DNA of 60,879 bases from Gemmataceae bacterium (GTDB lineage Bacteria; Planctomycetota; Planctomycetia; Gemmatales; Gemmataceae), in contig JAKEET010000155.1 of assembly GCA_022616435.1 (NCBI GenBank), positions 1 to 60,879 of the forward strand, written 5' to 3'. Under the pieces are notes generated by a model that made no database searches, had not been told where the DNA came from, and saw only the letters and a program-made list of their open reading frames with translations. How positions within the stretch are numbered: position 1 is the stretch's first letter; each line of letters starts with the position of its first letter. Below are positions 34,843-42,062 of this stretch, piece after piece. The translations under genes and the position numbers were made by a program.

Positions 34843-35262
34843 TCACGTCGTAGACGCGGCGGCTTCGGGATGATTCAAAAAATGGTGCAAGGGCGCGTAG
34901 TGCCACGCGATGCCGTGGGCGTCGGCCAGGTCCTTCAAGTGCCGCAAGTGTTTCTCGGTGATCTGCTGGGCGGCCAGTTGATAGTTCGGATCGCAGAAGT
35001 ACACGCGGCAGCCGAGCGGGCGCGGCTCACGGGCGGTGCACAGCTTGTCCTTCTGGAACGGACAGAAGTCCGCGGACACCGGCAGTTCGTACGCCGGCGC
35101 ATCGGCCAGCAAGACGGCCGCTTCGAGATTGCTCAGAAACAACGTGTGGCCCCATTCCTTGAACCGGCAGCACCGGCCGCTGGCCACGCACACCGGCCCC
35201 GCGGCGGCGACCTCGCGATCGACCGCGGCATAGAGGTCCAGGATTTGGCGTTGCAGTTCCAT
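34843..35262 (-). CDS. YkgJ-family cysteine-cluster protein, second of a pair
   Basis: A 139-residue protein with the Zn/Fe cluster arrangement of the YkgJ (UPF0153) family: CVASGRCCRFK near residue 25, DFCPFQKDKLCTAREPRPLGCRVYFC near 65-92. These small proteins bind a metal cluster and often occur beside methyltransferases or oxidoreductases; no reaction is established. The ATG at 35262 is chosen over an upstream TTG. The gene follows the first YkgJ gene by 34 bases on the same strand, so they are probably co-transcribed. Confidence 0.8.
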   Translation of the reverse strand: MELQRQILDLYAAVDREVAAAGPVCVASGRCCRFKEWGHTLFLSNLEAAVLLADAPAYELPVSADFCPFQKDKLCTAREPRPLGCRVYFCDPNYQLAAQQITEKHLRHLKDLADAHGIAWHYAPLHHFLNHPEAAASTT

Positions 35263-35296
35263 GAAACGTCTCTGCGAACGCTCAGCGGGCAAGCGG

Positions 35297-35710
35297 CTAC
35301 AGCTTGATCACCTGCAACCGCCGCGTGATCTCCTCGGACGGAATCAGCTCGCCTTTGCCGGCGCCCGGACACAACGCCCGCGTCCGGTCCCAGGCGAGCG
35401 GTGTGTCCACATTGCTCTGCCAGAACGGCCACGTCCGGCACTGGCGCGGCCGGATCGTGTAGATCGTGCAACCTTTCTTGGAATCGTAGAACATGCAATC
35501 GCCGTTGGCCTTTTCGCGCAGGGTCCGGCCGCGATGGCCGGCCTTCGTGAAGCGGGCGATGATCTCGTCGCGCGATTCCTCACGAAGCCTGGCGATGGCG
35601 TCGATTTCCTCGTCGTTGACCCACACGTAGCCGGGTTCGCCGGTGCAACAGTTGCCGCAGCGCGTACAGCGGAAGCGCAGCCCGTCGCGGTACCAATGAT
35701 CGTCGGTCAT
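35297..35710 (-). CDS. YkgJ-family cysteine-cluster protein, first of a pair
   Basis: A 137-residue protein of the same family with the clearer motif FRCTRCGNCCTGEPGYVWV (residues 13-31), CMFYDSKKGCTIYTIRPRQCRTWPFW, and a late CPG. The pattern CxxCGxCC...Cx7CxIYxxRPxxCR is diagnostic. The ATG at 35710 has TATCAT seven bases upstream, consistent with a leaderless mRNA. The two paralogues share the motif order but differ widely otherwise. Confidence 0.85.
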   Translation of the reverse strand: MTDDHWYRDGLRFRCTRCGNCCTGEPGYVWVNDEEIDAIARLREESRDEIIARFTKAGHRGRTLREKANGDCMFYDSKKGCTIYTIRPRQCRTWPFWQSNVDTPLAWDRTRALCPGAGKGELIPSEEITRRLQVIKL

Positions 35711-35717
35711 GCAGTAG

Positions 35718-35723
35718 ATGATA
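35718..35723 (-). promoter_or_regulatory. -10-like TATCAT seven bases before the ATG at 35710
   Basis: TATCAT, then CTACTGC, then ATG on the minus strand; no Shine-Dalgarno sequence between. Confidence 0.4.
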
Positions 35724-35752
35724 GCCACGGGGCGCAATTTCGGATATGCGGC

Positions 35753-35829
35753 TTGCCGTTTCGCGCTCGCGGCGAAAAATCAGGGAGACGGCGCCGAAGC
35801 CGCGGCGCGAGCGCGAAACAGTCAACGAT
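35753..35829. repeat. GTTTCGCGCTCGC / GCGAGCGCGAAAC inverted repeat, copy 2
   Basis: Perfect 13-base arms (35758-35770 and 35807-35819) plus conserved flanks; related to 33475-33563. It sits between the divergent YkgJ and glycosyltransferase genes. Confidence 0.75.
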
Positions 35830-35839
35830 CGGCGGCAGC

Positions 35840-36514
35840 ATGTCCGTGTCGATCATCATTCCAACGTTGAATGAAGCAAGTTGCATTGCCGCGACGATCG
35901 CGAATCTGCGCGAACAGCGGCCGCTGGAAATCATCGTCATCGACGGCGGCAGTGCCGACGGCACGGTGGACTTGGCGCGCGGCGCCGATCGAATACTGAG
36001 TGTCCCGCCGGCGCGTGCAGCGCAGATGAACGCCGGCGCCGACGCGGCCCGTGGCCGGACTTTGCTCTTCTGGCACGCCGATTGCACCCTCGCAGACGAC
36101 GGTCTGGATGCGCTTGCGGCGGCGATGCGCCGCCCTTCCGTCGTCGCCGGCTGCTTCTCGATGCGCGTCGCCGCGGAGGGTTTTCTGTATCGCACGATCG
36201 ACGCCTGCGCCACGGCGCGCGTGCGCTTGACCGGCATTGTCTATGGCGATCAAGGGCTGTTCGTGCGCCGCGATGACTTCATCCAGATCGGCGGCTTTCC
36301 GCCTGTCCGATTCATGGAGGACGTGTTGATCAGCCAACGCTTGCGGCGGCGCGGCCGGGTGGTCGTCTTGCCCCAGCGCATTGTCGTGTCGCCGCGGCGC
36401 TGGCAAAAGGCGGGCCTCGTGCGGCAAACGCTGCGCAACTGGACGCTCACCGCGCTGGCGCTGGCGGGAACCCATCCGGATCGCCTGGCCTCCCACTATC
36501 CAGCGGTGCGGTGA
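35840..36514 (+). CDS. Family 2 glycosyltransferase, TIGR04283-like
   Basis: The 224-residue GT-A enzyme opens with SVSIIIPTLNEASCI and has VIDGGSADGTVDLA, the nucleotide-sugar site, and LLFWHADCTL, where HAD takes the place of the DxD metal motif. FMEDVLISQRLRRRGRVVVLP is the acceptor-side ED motif. This matches the compact TIGR04283 group of glycosyltransferases (with LLFLHADT) often found in pigment or lipid glycosylation clusters. The ATG at 35840 begins the conserved strand. The gene stands alone on the plus strand, bordered by repeats. Confidence 0.85.
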   Translation: MSVSIIIPTLNEASCIAATIANLREQRPLEIIVIDGGSADGTVDLARGADRILSVPPARAAQMNAGADAARGRTLLFWHADCTLADDGLDALAAAMRRPSVVAGCFSMRVAAEGFLYRTIDACATARVRLTGIVYGDQGLFVRRDDFIQIGGFPPVRFMEDVLISQRLRRRGRVVVLPQRIVVSPRRWQKAGLVRQTLRNWTLTALALAGTHPDRLASHYPAVR

Positions 36515-36602
36515 TGGCGCTCCTATCGCGGCCCCGCGCATGGCGGTCGGCGACGGCCCGATCAAGAGGTTCATGCGATGACCCCACCCAGTTGCACGGC
36601 CC

Positions 36603-36634
36603 GTCCGCCCCGTTTCTACGAAACGGGGCTAAAC
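36603..36634. repeat. CCCCGTTTCTACGAAACGGGGCTAAAC repeat, single copy
   Basis: A variant of the 17226-17385 family in which the hairpin reads CCCCGTTTC/GAAACGGGG. It supplies the last codons and the stop of the BshC-like gene. Confidence 0.8.
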
Positions 36635-38196
36635 GCTGCGTGGGATGTGCAGAAGGTTCGCAGCATTTCCTCGGGATACAAGCAGAACGCGTAGTCGCGC
36701 GCCGCGCGCACCTCGTGGAGGCGTACCAGCCGTTCGGCGTCCGCGCGGGCCTGGCGGACGCGCTCTTCCTCAGCGCGGGCGAAGGCGCGAAGCTGTTCGT
36801 TCAAGCGCCGCAACTGGGTGAAGCGCTCGGCGCGCTCCGCATGGCTTTGGCAAGGCCGCTCGATCCAGGCCCGCTGCGAGCGAACCAGGTCGAGGGCCGC
36901 CGCCGAGTTCGCACCCAAATGCCGTTGCGGGTTCCAGCGCACGTCGCGCTCGAGACGTTGCAGGCGGCGGCGCTCGGCGTCGGCCTCTGGGAATCGTTCC
37001 AGCGGCAAAAGCAGCGTGCCCGTCAGGATCAGGTAACGCGGCGGTTCCACGTGGAAGAATTGACGAAAGAGATCATCGGTCACCTCGTCGTACTTGCCGC
37101 CGCCGATGCCGTGGATGAACAGGTCGCCGAGCAGCAGCCGCGCGAACAACGTGGTCGTGAGGGCGCGGGTGCGGATCTTGAAGCCGGCGCCGCCCGGCTT
37201 GCGAAGCTGCTCGGACTGGATGAATGCCGCTCCGATCAGGCTGGTCCAGATCGTCGTGCCGGCGCGGAGGTCGAACATGTCGCCGCGTTCGCGCCGCCAC
37301 AATCGTTGACGCCGCGGCTCGCCGGTGCGCCACGTCCAGAACGGCGCTTCCAGCCAGTCGCCGTCGCGACCCAGGTCGGGGACCGGGTGCAGCGGGCTGC
37401 GCAGCTCGTGGCGTTCGCGATATCGCCGCAACGCCTGGTTATAGTCGGCATGAAAGCGCGGCAATTCGCGCAACAGGTGCGCCGCGAACCATGAAAAGGC
37501 CTCGGTTCGACACAGCCGGCTCAACGGCACTTCGAGCGGGCGCAAACCCCAAGCACGTTCGAATGATCGCCGCGCTGCCGCAAGCCGCTCGCCCAGCAGC
37601 GGCGTGCGACCGGCGTGGCGGGTCATTTCGCCCCAGAAATCGTGCAGCAGCGGCCGAAAGGGCCAATCGCGGATCCATGGGGCGACGCGTTCCGGCAACG
37701 AGGCGAATAATCCCTCATCCAAGACGACACGCTCCTCATACGGCGTCTCACTGTGCCAGCTGTCGAACGGGACTTTCGCGACGTGCGGTCCGTGCGGCAC
37801 ACGGAGCACGGTCGCCTTCGCCGTGTCGTTGTCCACGATGAGGTTGAGCGGCGTCGCCCGGTGACGGCGGGCCAAGGCGTGCAGCGCGAAGTTCTTCAAC
37901 CACACACCCGGATGAAACAGCTCCGGCTGATGGCCGGCGACGAACAGGGATTCATCGCCGACATCGGGCCCCGGCTCGCCGGCCTCGGCAAGGTAAGCGC
38001 GGGCGGCGGCAACGGCTTCGTGGCGGGCGAGCCGGCGCAGCTCGCGCAACGAGCGATCTCCGATCCGCACCGCATCGGAGTTCAAGCGTTCGAGATTGGC
38101 GGCGCGGAGCGCGCCGACTTCATCGAGAGGTGGATAGGCAAGAATAGCGCCGTCGTCGCGCGGGGCTTTCAGGCGAGGCAGGGATTCCGATTGCAT
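36616..38196 (-). CDS. Conserved protein with BshC-like layout
   Basis: A 526-residue soluble protein. Near residue 88 it has LFVAGHQPELFHPGVWLKNFALHALARRH, which resembles the TGQQPGLFxGPLYxxYKxxxA segment of BshC, the enzyme thought to add cysteine to glucosaminyl-malate in bacillithiol synthesis. The length (526 against about 540) and a helical C-terminal part (EEERVRQARADAERLVRLHEV) also fit. The bacillithiol deacetylase-like gene bshB1 lies about 0.9 kb away on the same strand, which supports the link. The identity remains an inference. The start at 38196 overlaps the upstream glycosyltransferase by 28 bases. The C-terminal residues AFSPVS and the TAG come from a palindromic repeat. Confidence 0.65.
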   Translation of the reverse strand: MQSESLPRLKAPRDDGAILAYPPLDEVGALRAANLERLNSDAVRIGDRSLRELRRLARHEAVAAARAYLAEAGEPGPDVGDESLFVAGHQPELFHPGVWLKNFALHALARRHRATPLNLIVDNDTAKATVLRVPHGPHVAKVPFDSWHSETPYEERVVLDEGLFASLPERVAPWIRDWPFRPLLHDFWGEMTRHAGRTPLLGERLAAARRSFERAWGLRPLEVPLSRLCRTEAFSWFAAHLLRELPRFHADYNQALRRYRERHELRSPLHPVPDLGRDGDWLEAPFWTWRTGEPRRQRLWRRERGDMFDLRAGTTIWTSLIGAAFIQSEQLRKPGGAGFKIRTRALTTTLFARLLLGDLFIHGIGGGKYDEVTDDLFRQFFHVEPPRYLILTGTLLLPLERFPEADAERRRLQRLERDVRWNPQRHLGANSAAALDLVRSQRAWIERPCQSHAERAERFTQLRRLNEQLRAFARAEEERVRQARADAERLVRLHEVRAARDYAFCLYPEEMLRTFCTSHAAFSPVS

Positions 38197-38894
38197 GCGG
38201 AGACCTCGGCCCAGGCGTCCGCGATCACGCGGCGATAGTAGGCCAGGCGCTGGCCGGCGTCGTTGAGCACGCCGCCGAAGGCCCGGTGCGGATCGAGATA
38301 CACGCGCGGCACGGCCACTTCCTTGATCCGCAGCCCGTGCCAGGCGGCCTGCACCCACAGTTGCAGCGGCATCCCCCAGCCCGTTTCCGTGACCGAGAGC
38401 CGCGTCAGCGGACAGCGGCGATAGGCCTTGAACCCGCAGAAGGCGTCCGTCACGTTGAGGCCGAAGCGTTCGTTCAGCTCCGCGGTGATGATCTGGTTGA
38501 TCTGCATCCGATCGGCCGGCGTCGGCAGCGACTGTTGCCGGAAGTCGCGCAGGTAGCGGCTGCCGCTGACGATGTCGGTTTCGGAATCGAGCGCTTCGAG
38601 CAGGACGGGAATGCGGGCCGGTTCGTGCTGGCCGTCGCAGTCCATCGTCACCAGCACGTCGAAATCGGTCGCCAGGAAATACTCGAACGCGGACATGAGC
38701 GCGGCGCCGTAGCCCTGATTGCGCTCGTGCGTGACGATGTGCAAGCCCTTGTCGCGGCGCAGCAATTCGGCGGTGCGATCGGTGGAGCCGTCATTGACGA
38801 CGAGGATGTGCGGGCTGTGGCGGCGCACCTCGTGCAGCACGCTGGCGACGTGCCGCTCTTCGTTGTACACGGGGATGGCCGTCAACAGCCGCAT
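38169..38894 (-). CDS. Family 2 glycosyltransferase (DPM1/DPG-like)
   Basis: A 241-residue GT2 enzyme with TAIPVYNEERHVASVL at the start, LVVNDGSTDRTAELL, MDCDGQHEP (the DxD-type metal-binding motif), SGSRY and DAFCGFKAYRR. This arrangement is that of dolichol/undecaprenyl-phosphate mannose or glucose synthases lacking membrane helices. The lipid acceptor is inferred. The ATG at 38894 begins the conserved strand. It overlaps the BshC-like gene downstream by 28 bases, which suggests coupling. Confidence 0.86.
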   Translation of the reverse strand: MRLLTAIPVYNEERHVASVLHEVRRHSPHILVVNDGSTDRTAELLRRDKGLHIVTHERNQGYGAALMSAFEYFLATDFDVLVTMDCDGQHEPARIPVLLEALDSETDIVSGSRYLRDFRQQSLPTPADRMQINQIITAELNERFGLNVTDAFCGFKAYRRCPLTRLSVTETGWGMPLQLWVQAAWHGLRIKEVAVPRVYLDPHRAFGGVLNDAGQRLAYYRRVIADAWAEVSACNRNPCLA

Positions 38895-38961
38895 GCGGCG
38901 CCTCGTATCCGAGTGGAGCTTCTTAATTCTAACCACGCGGTCAAGGTTGTCAAACGGGCGC

Positions 38962-39080
38962 ACGCCGCTTGCGGCTTAGCGTTCGCGCCGATGCGCCGCG
39001 CATCCTGAGCCCCCCCGGCGAACCTAAGCCGCAAGCGGCCGTATCGAGCCGCAAGCGGCCGTATCGAGCCGCCAGCGGCT
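38962..39080. repeat. GCCGCTTGCGGCTTAGCG inverted repeat, copy 3, with tandem 20-bp tail
   Basis: The left arm 38962-38981 faces CTAAGCCGCAAGCGGC (from 39025), followed by two further copies of CCGTATCGAGCCGCAAGCGG-type 20-base units. The last unit provides the TAG of bshB1. Confidence 0.8.
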
Positions 39081-39813
39081 AGACGAGATCCCGCAGCCCG
39101 CGCAGCCCGACCGGCTCGCGACACAACAGCGGTTCGCCAAACCGCGTGCCGATCGTCCAGCCCCAGTAGCGGTCGCGGTCGCGGATCTCGTCGAGGAAGG
39201 AGGGCGACGCCGGCCGGCCGGCGATGAACTGCGAGTGATAGCAGGCGATGGCTTCCATCTTCCGGTCGTGCTGAGCAGACACGTCGAGCACGAACGACGG
39301 CTGCACGTGCAAGCGCAGGTGCATGCTGAAGAAGTAGTAAACGCGCGCCGGATAGTGCGGCTCGCCGGGCATGTCGGTCTTGGTGAGCTTGGCCCAGAAT
39401 CGCGCGGCGTCCACGAGCGCGCTGGCGGCGACATGATCGGGGTGCGCGTCCTCCCAGTAATGCGCGAACAGCACCCGCGGCCGCAACACCCGGAGCGCGC
39501 CCGCCAGCCGCCGGCGTGCGTCCAGATCGGCCACGAGGGACCGGTTCGGCAAGCCGAGGTTGCCGCGCCAGTCGAGGCCGAGCGCCTTGGTGGCGGCCGC
39601 GGTCTCGCGTTCGCGGATCTCGGGCGTGCCCAGCGGCGTCGGCTCGCCGTTCGTCAAATCAAGGACGCCGACCCGCGCGTTCTGAGTCTTGAGGGAAGCC
39701 AGCGTGCCGCCGAGGGACAGCTCGGCGTCGTCCGGGTGGGCGGCGATCACGAGATAATCGAGCGGCTGGGCTGGGAGGTTGGAGAGCTGCATCGTTTGGT
39801 CAACCTGGGACAT
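39079..39813 (-). CDS. bshB1: Bacillithiol deacetylase BshB1-like (PIG-L/LmbE family)
   Basis: The 244-residue zinc hydrolase has the PIG-L motifs [13 protein letters not shown] (near residue 19) and [14 protein letters not shown] (near 110) with the metal-binding histidines and aspartates, plus [20 protein letters not shown] and NLGLPNRSL, which are specific to the BshB1 subgroup. BshB1 removes acetate from N-acetylglucosaminyl-malate in bacillithiol synthesis. A BshC-like gene is close by; no BshA (a GT4 glycosyltransferase) was seen in the window. The ATG at 39813 is used; another at 39792 is possible. The stop TAG comes from the adjacent repeat. Confidence 0.82.
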   Translation of the reverse strand: MSQVDQTMQLSNLPAQPLDYLVIAAHPDDAELSLGGTLASLKTQNARVGVLDLTNGEPTPLGTPEIRERETAAATKALGLDWRGNLGLPNRSLVADLDARRRLAGALRVLRPRVLFAHYWEDAHPDHVAASALVDAARFWAKLTKTDMPGEPHYPARVYYFFSMHLRLHVQPSFVLDVSAQHDRKMEAIACYHSQFIAGRPASPSFLDEIRDRDRYWGWTIGTRFGEPLLCREPVGLRGLRDLV

Positions 39814-39938
39814 TTGCGAGGACTTTAGCGCTAGCGCCTTGATTTCGCCGGAAGCGCTGCTACCATCTTCCCTATTCTTTCTTCAGGTGGTGGGGCGACG
39901 TTCGGTCCGTCCCATCTCGATGTTGTTGTATGCCCTTT

Positions 39939-39991
39939 GTAGGTTCGATTTCCAACCAGGCTCGTCCGGACAGATTGGAAATCTATCCTAC
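39939..39991. repeat. GTAGGATAGATTTCCAATCTGTCC inverted pair
   Basis: The left arm GTAGGTTCGATTTCCAACCAGGC faces GGACAGATTGGAAATCTATCCTAC. It is related to the half-copy at 23637 and more distantly to 20768-20907. It ends 17 bases before the wHTH start. Confidence 0.75.
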
Positions 39992-40008
39992 GGAAGGACT
40001 GGGCTGCC

Positions 40009-40365
40009 ATGAGCAAGAAGCGAGCCGCCCTGACACCGCCAAGCGTCACGGCGGAGCGCGCCGGGCGCTTGTTCCGGATGTTGACCCTGCTGGCGGGCGG
40101 CCCGCAAACGCGCACGACCTTGACGCGCCGTTTGCGGCTGGGCGTGCGCGGCTTCTATCGCGATCTGGAAGTGCTCCGCGACGCCGGCATTGACGTCGCC
40201 CTGGCCAACGGCAAGTACGCGCTGTGCGAAGAAGCGGTGACGGCGCTCGAGCGTCTTCCCTTTCCCGATCCCGGCCTGACCCTGGGTGAAGCCCGGCAGC
40301 TCGCCCGCGGCCGGCACGAGGCCCACAAGAAGATTCGCAAGCAGCTCGACAAGATCGAGCATTGA
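40009..40365 (+). CDS. Small winged-helix DNA-binding protein
   Basis: The 118-residue protein contains a DeoR/HTH_11-like winged helix (about 20-70): RLFRMLTLLAGGPQTRTTLTRRLRLGVRGFYRDLEVLRDAGI, then the wing VALANGKYALC. The C-terminus is lysine-rich (RHEAHKKIRKQLDKIEH) and may also touch DNA. No effector domain is present. It lies three bases before kdsB and is almost certainly co-transcribed with it, so it may regulate the LPS gene or itself. GAAGG lies about ten bases upstream of the ATG, a weak ribosome binding site. Confidence 0.78.
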   Translation: MSKKRAALTPPSVTAERAGRLFRMLTLLAGGPQTRTTLTRRLRLGVRGFYRDLEVLRDAGIDVALANGKYALCEEAVTALERLPFPDPGLTLGEARQLARGRHEAHKKIRKQLDKIEH

Positions 40366-40368
40366 CGC

Positions 40369-41118
40369 ATGAAAACCGCGATCGTCATTCCGGCGCGCTA
40401 CGCGTCCAGCCGTTTGCCAGGGAAGCCGCTCCTGAAGGAAACCGGCAAGTACCTGATCCAGCACGTGGTCGAAAACGCCTGGCGCAGCCGGGCCGACGCG
40501 GTGATCGTCGCCACCGACGACGAACGCATCCTGGCGGCGGTGCGCAGCTTCGGCGGGCAGGCGGTGCTGACGCGCGCGGACCACGTCAGCGGCACCGATC
40601 GGGTCGCCGAGGCGGCCCGCGACCTCGACGCGGACATCATCGTGAATCTGCAAGGCGACGAGCCGCAGCTGGCGCCGGCCATCCTCGACATGCTGCCGGG
40701 CCTGCTCGTCAGCGATCGCGAGGCGGTCATGGCCACCTTGGCCGTGCCGATCACGTCGCCGGAGCCGTGGCGCGATCCCAATTGCGTGAAGGTGGTGTGC
40801 GATCAGCACGGGCGGGCGCTGTACTTCAGCCGCAGCCCGATTCCGCATGTTCGCGACGGCGAGCCGGACTTCGGCCGCGAGCCGCCGCTTTTCTTGCAGC
40901 ACCTCGGCCTGTACGCGTACCGCCGCGACTTTCTCTTGCGCCTGGCGACCTTGCCGCCGGCGCCCTTGGAGGAACTGGAAAAGCTCGAACAGCTGCGGGT
41001 GCTGGCGCTGGGCTGCCAGATCGCGGTCGGCGTGGTGCGGCACGCCGGGCGGGGCGTCGATACGCCGGCCGATTACGTGCGGTTCGTGGAGGCATATCGT
41101 GCGAGCCAGCCGGCGTGA
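40369..41118 (+). CDS. kdsB: 3-deoxy-manno-octulosonate cytidylyltransferase
   Basis: KdsB activates KDO as CMP-KDO for lipid A/LPS core synthesis. The 249-residue protein has IPARYASSRLPGKPL at the N-terminus, ATDDERI, the VSGTDRVAEA motif, NLQGDEPQ and the late HAGRGVDTPADY. The length is typical (about 248). Its presence, with BamA in the same window, supports an LPS-bearing outer membrane. It is preceded by the wHTH gene with a 3-base gap. Confidence 0.95.
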   Translation: MKTAIVIPARYASSRLPGKPLLKETGKYLIQHVVENAWRSRADAVIVATDDERILAAVRSFGGQAVLTRADHVSGTDRVAEAARDLDADIIVNLQGDEPQLAPAILDMLPGLLVSDREAVMATLAVPITSPEPWRDPNCVKVVCDQHGRALYFSRSPIPHVRDGEPDFGREPPLFLQHLGLYAYRRDFLLRLATLPPAPLEELEKLEQLRVLALGCQIAVGVVRHAGRGVDTPADYVRFVEAYRASQPA

Positions 41119-41139
41119 ATGGACTGTGACAAGCGCTGG

Positions 41140-41784
41140 CTACCGCGGCGGGCTTCCAAAGACCTTGCTGAAGGCGACGACGCCGATGGTTGCCGCGGCG
41201 GCGAGCATGACGATGAAGGAGATGAACAGCCCCCAGGCCGCGCCGCGCAGCATGGCGACGAGGTGCAGGGCGCAGATGATCGACAGGTTGCTGGCGGACC
41301 ACAGGGAGTACTCGAACAGCCGGGTCCAGCCAAGCATCACCGAAAACACGAGCAAGAACAGGATCGCGAGCACGAGCAAGAATTGGATGATGCCCACGGG
41401 AAAGGTGATGCCGAGGATGGTGAACGGAAAGCCCTGGTACCACGGAAACAGCACGGTGATCAAGAACAGGGCCAGGCAGCCCATGCCGACCAGGAGCAGG
41501 ATCTGATTGACGCCGGTGAGGCCGTTGGCCGCCAGCAGCTTGGCGATGTTGTCGATGAAACCCGGACCGGCGGGCGCGGCGGGGATCAGCGGCGGCGCGG
41601 CGCCGCCAACCGGCAGCGCCGCCACCGGCTCGGCCAGGATCGGCTCGGCCTCGATGACGGCCTGGGCCGGCAGCGGCACGGTGATGACGCCGGGGCAGCG
41701 CGGGCAGCGCACCTGCATGCCGGCGTATTCTTCCTTCACGGCGCACTGTTGGCCGCAACTCGGGCAGGTCAAGGTCAGCGGCAT
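41140..41784 (-). CDS. Zinc-ribbon membrane protein
   Basis: The 214-residue protein begins with a zinc ribbon (LTCPSCGQQCAV, VRCPRCPGVI) at residues 5-34. An alanine/proline linker follows to about residue 75, and then four hydrophobic segments (ILLLVGMGCLALFLITVL, IIQFLLVLAILFLLVFSVML, an intermediate helix, and LFISFIVMLAAAATIGVVAF). This zinc-ribbon-plus-membrane layout is common in planctomycetes and has no known role. The ATG at 41784 begins the ribbon; the frame upstream has no family sequence. Confidence 0.8.
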   Translation of the reverse strand: MPLTLTCPSCGQQCAVKEEYAGMQVRCPRCPGVITVPLPAQAVIEAEPILAEPVAALPVGGAAPPLIPAAPAGPGFIDNIAKLLAANGLTGVNQILLLVGMGCLALFLITVLFPWYQGFPFTILGITFPVGIIQFLLVLAILFLLVFSVMLGWTRLFEYSLWSASNLSIICALHLVAMLRGAAWGLFISFIVMLAAAATIGVVAFSKVFGSPPR

Positions 41785-41904
41785 GGAGAACCTGGGTTCA
41801 CGACGCGGCCGTTCGTAGCGAAGTTCGCAAGCATTCCGCGGGGATCTCGCGAATTCCGCCACGAACCTTCGCCTCTGGTGATCAATAGGCGAACGACCTA
41901 AACT

Positions 41905-42039
41905 CTAGTCGGTCGGCGGAGGCAGATCAAGGAAATCCTTGAATTCCTGGGGAATTTCGCGCCCTTCCAACTCGCGCAACCATTCCTCGACTTCTTCCTT
42001 CGACGCGCATCTCGTGGTTTTCCACTCAACCACGATCAA
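41905..42039 (-). CDS. Possible 44-residue peptide downstream of bamA
   Basis: From a TTG at 42039 the frame reads LIVVEWKTTRCASKEEVEEW, then ELEGREIPQEFKDFLDLPPP, an acidic, plausible small protein. It starts 23 bases after the bamA stop on the same strand. There is no clear ribosome binding site and no recognised family, so it may be chance. Confidence 0.3.
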   Translation of the reverse strand: MIVVEWKTTRCASKEEVEEWLRELEGREIPQEFKDFLDLPPPTD

Positions 42040-42062
42040 GCCGATTCCTTCGTCGTTTCGGT

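Noticed and set aside
36071..36085. TGGCACGCCGATTGC resembles a sigma-54 -24/-12 promoter
   Set aside because: It lies inside the glycosyltransferase gene and encodes conserved WHADC residues; there is no downstream gene on that strand for it to serve.
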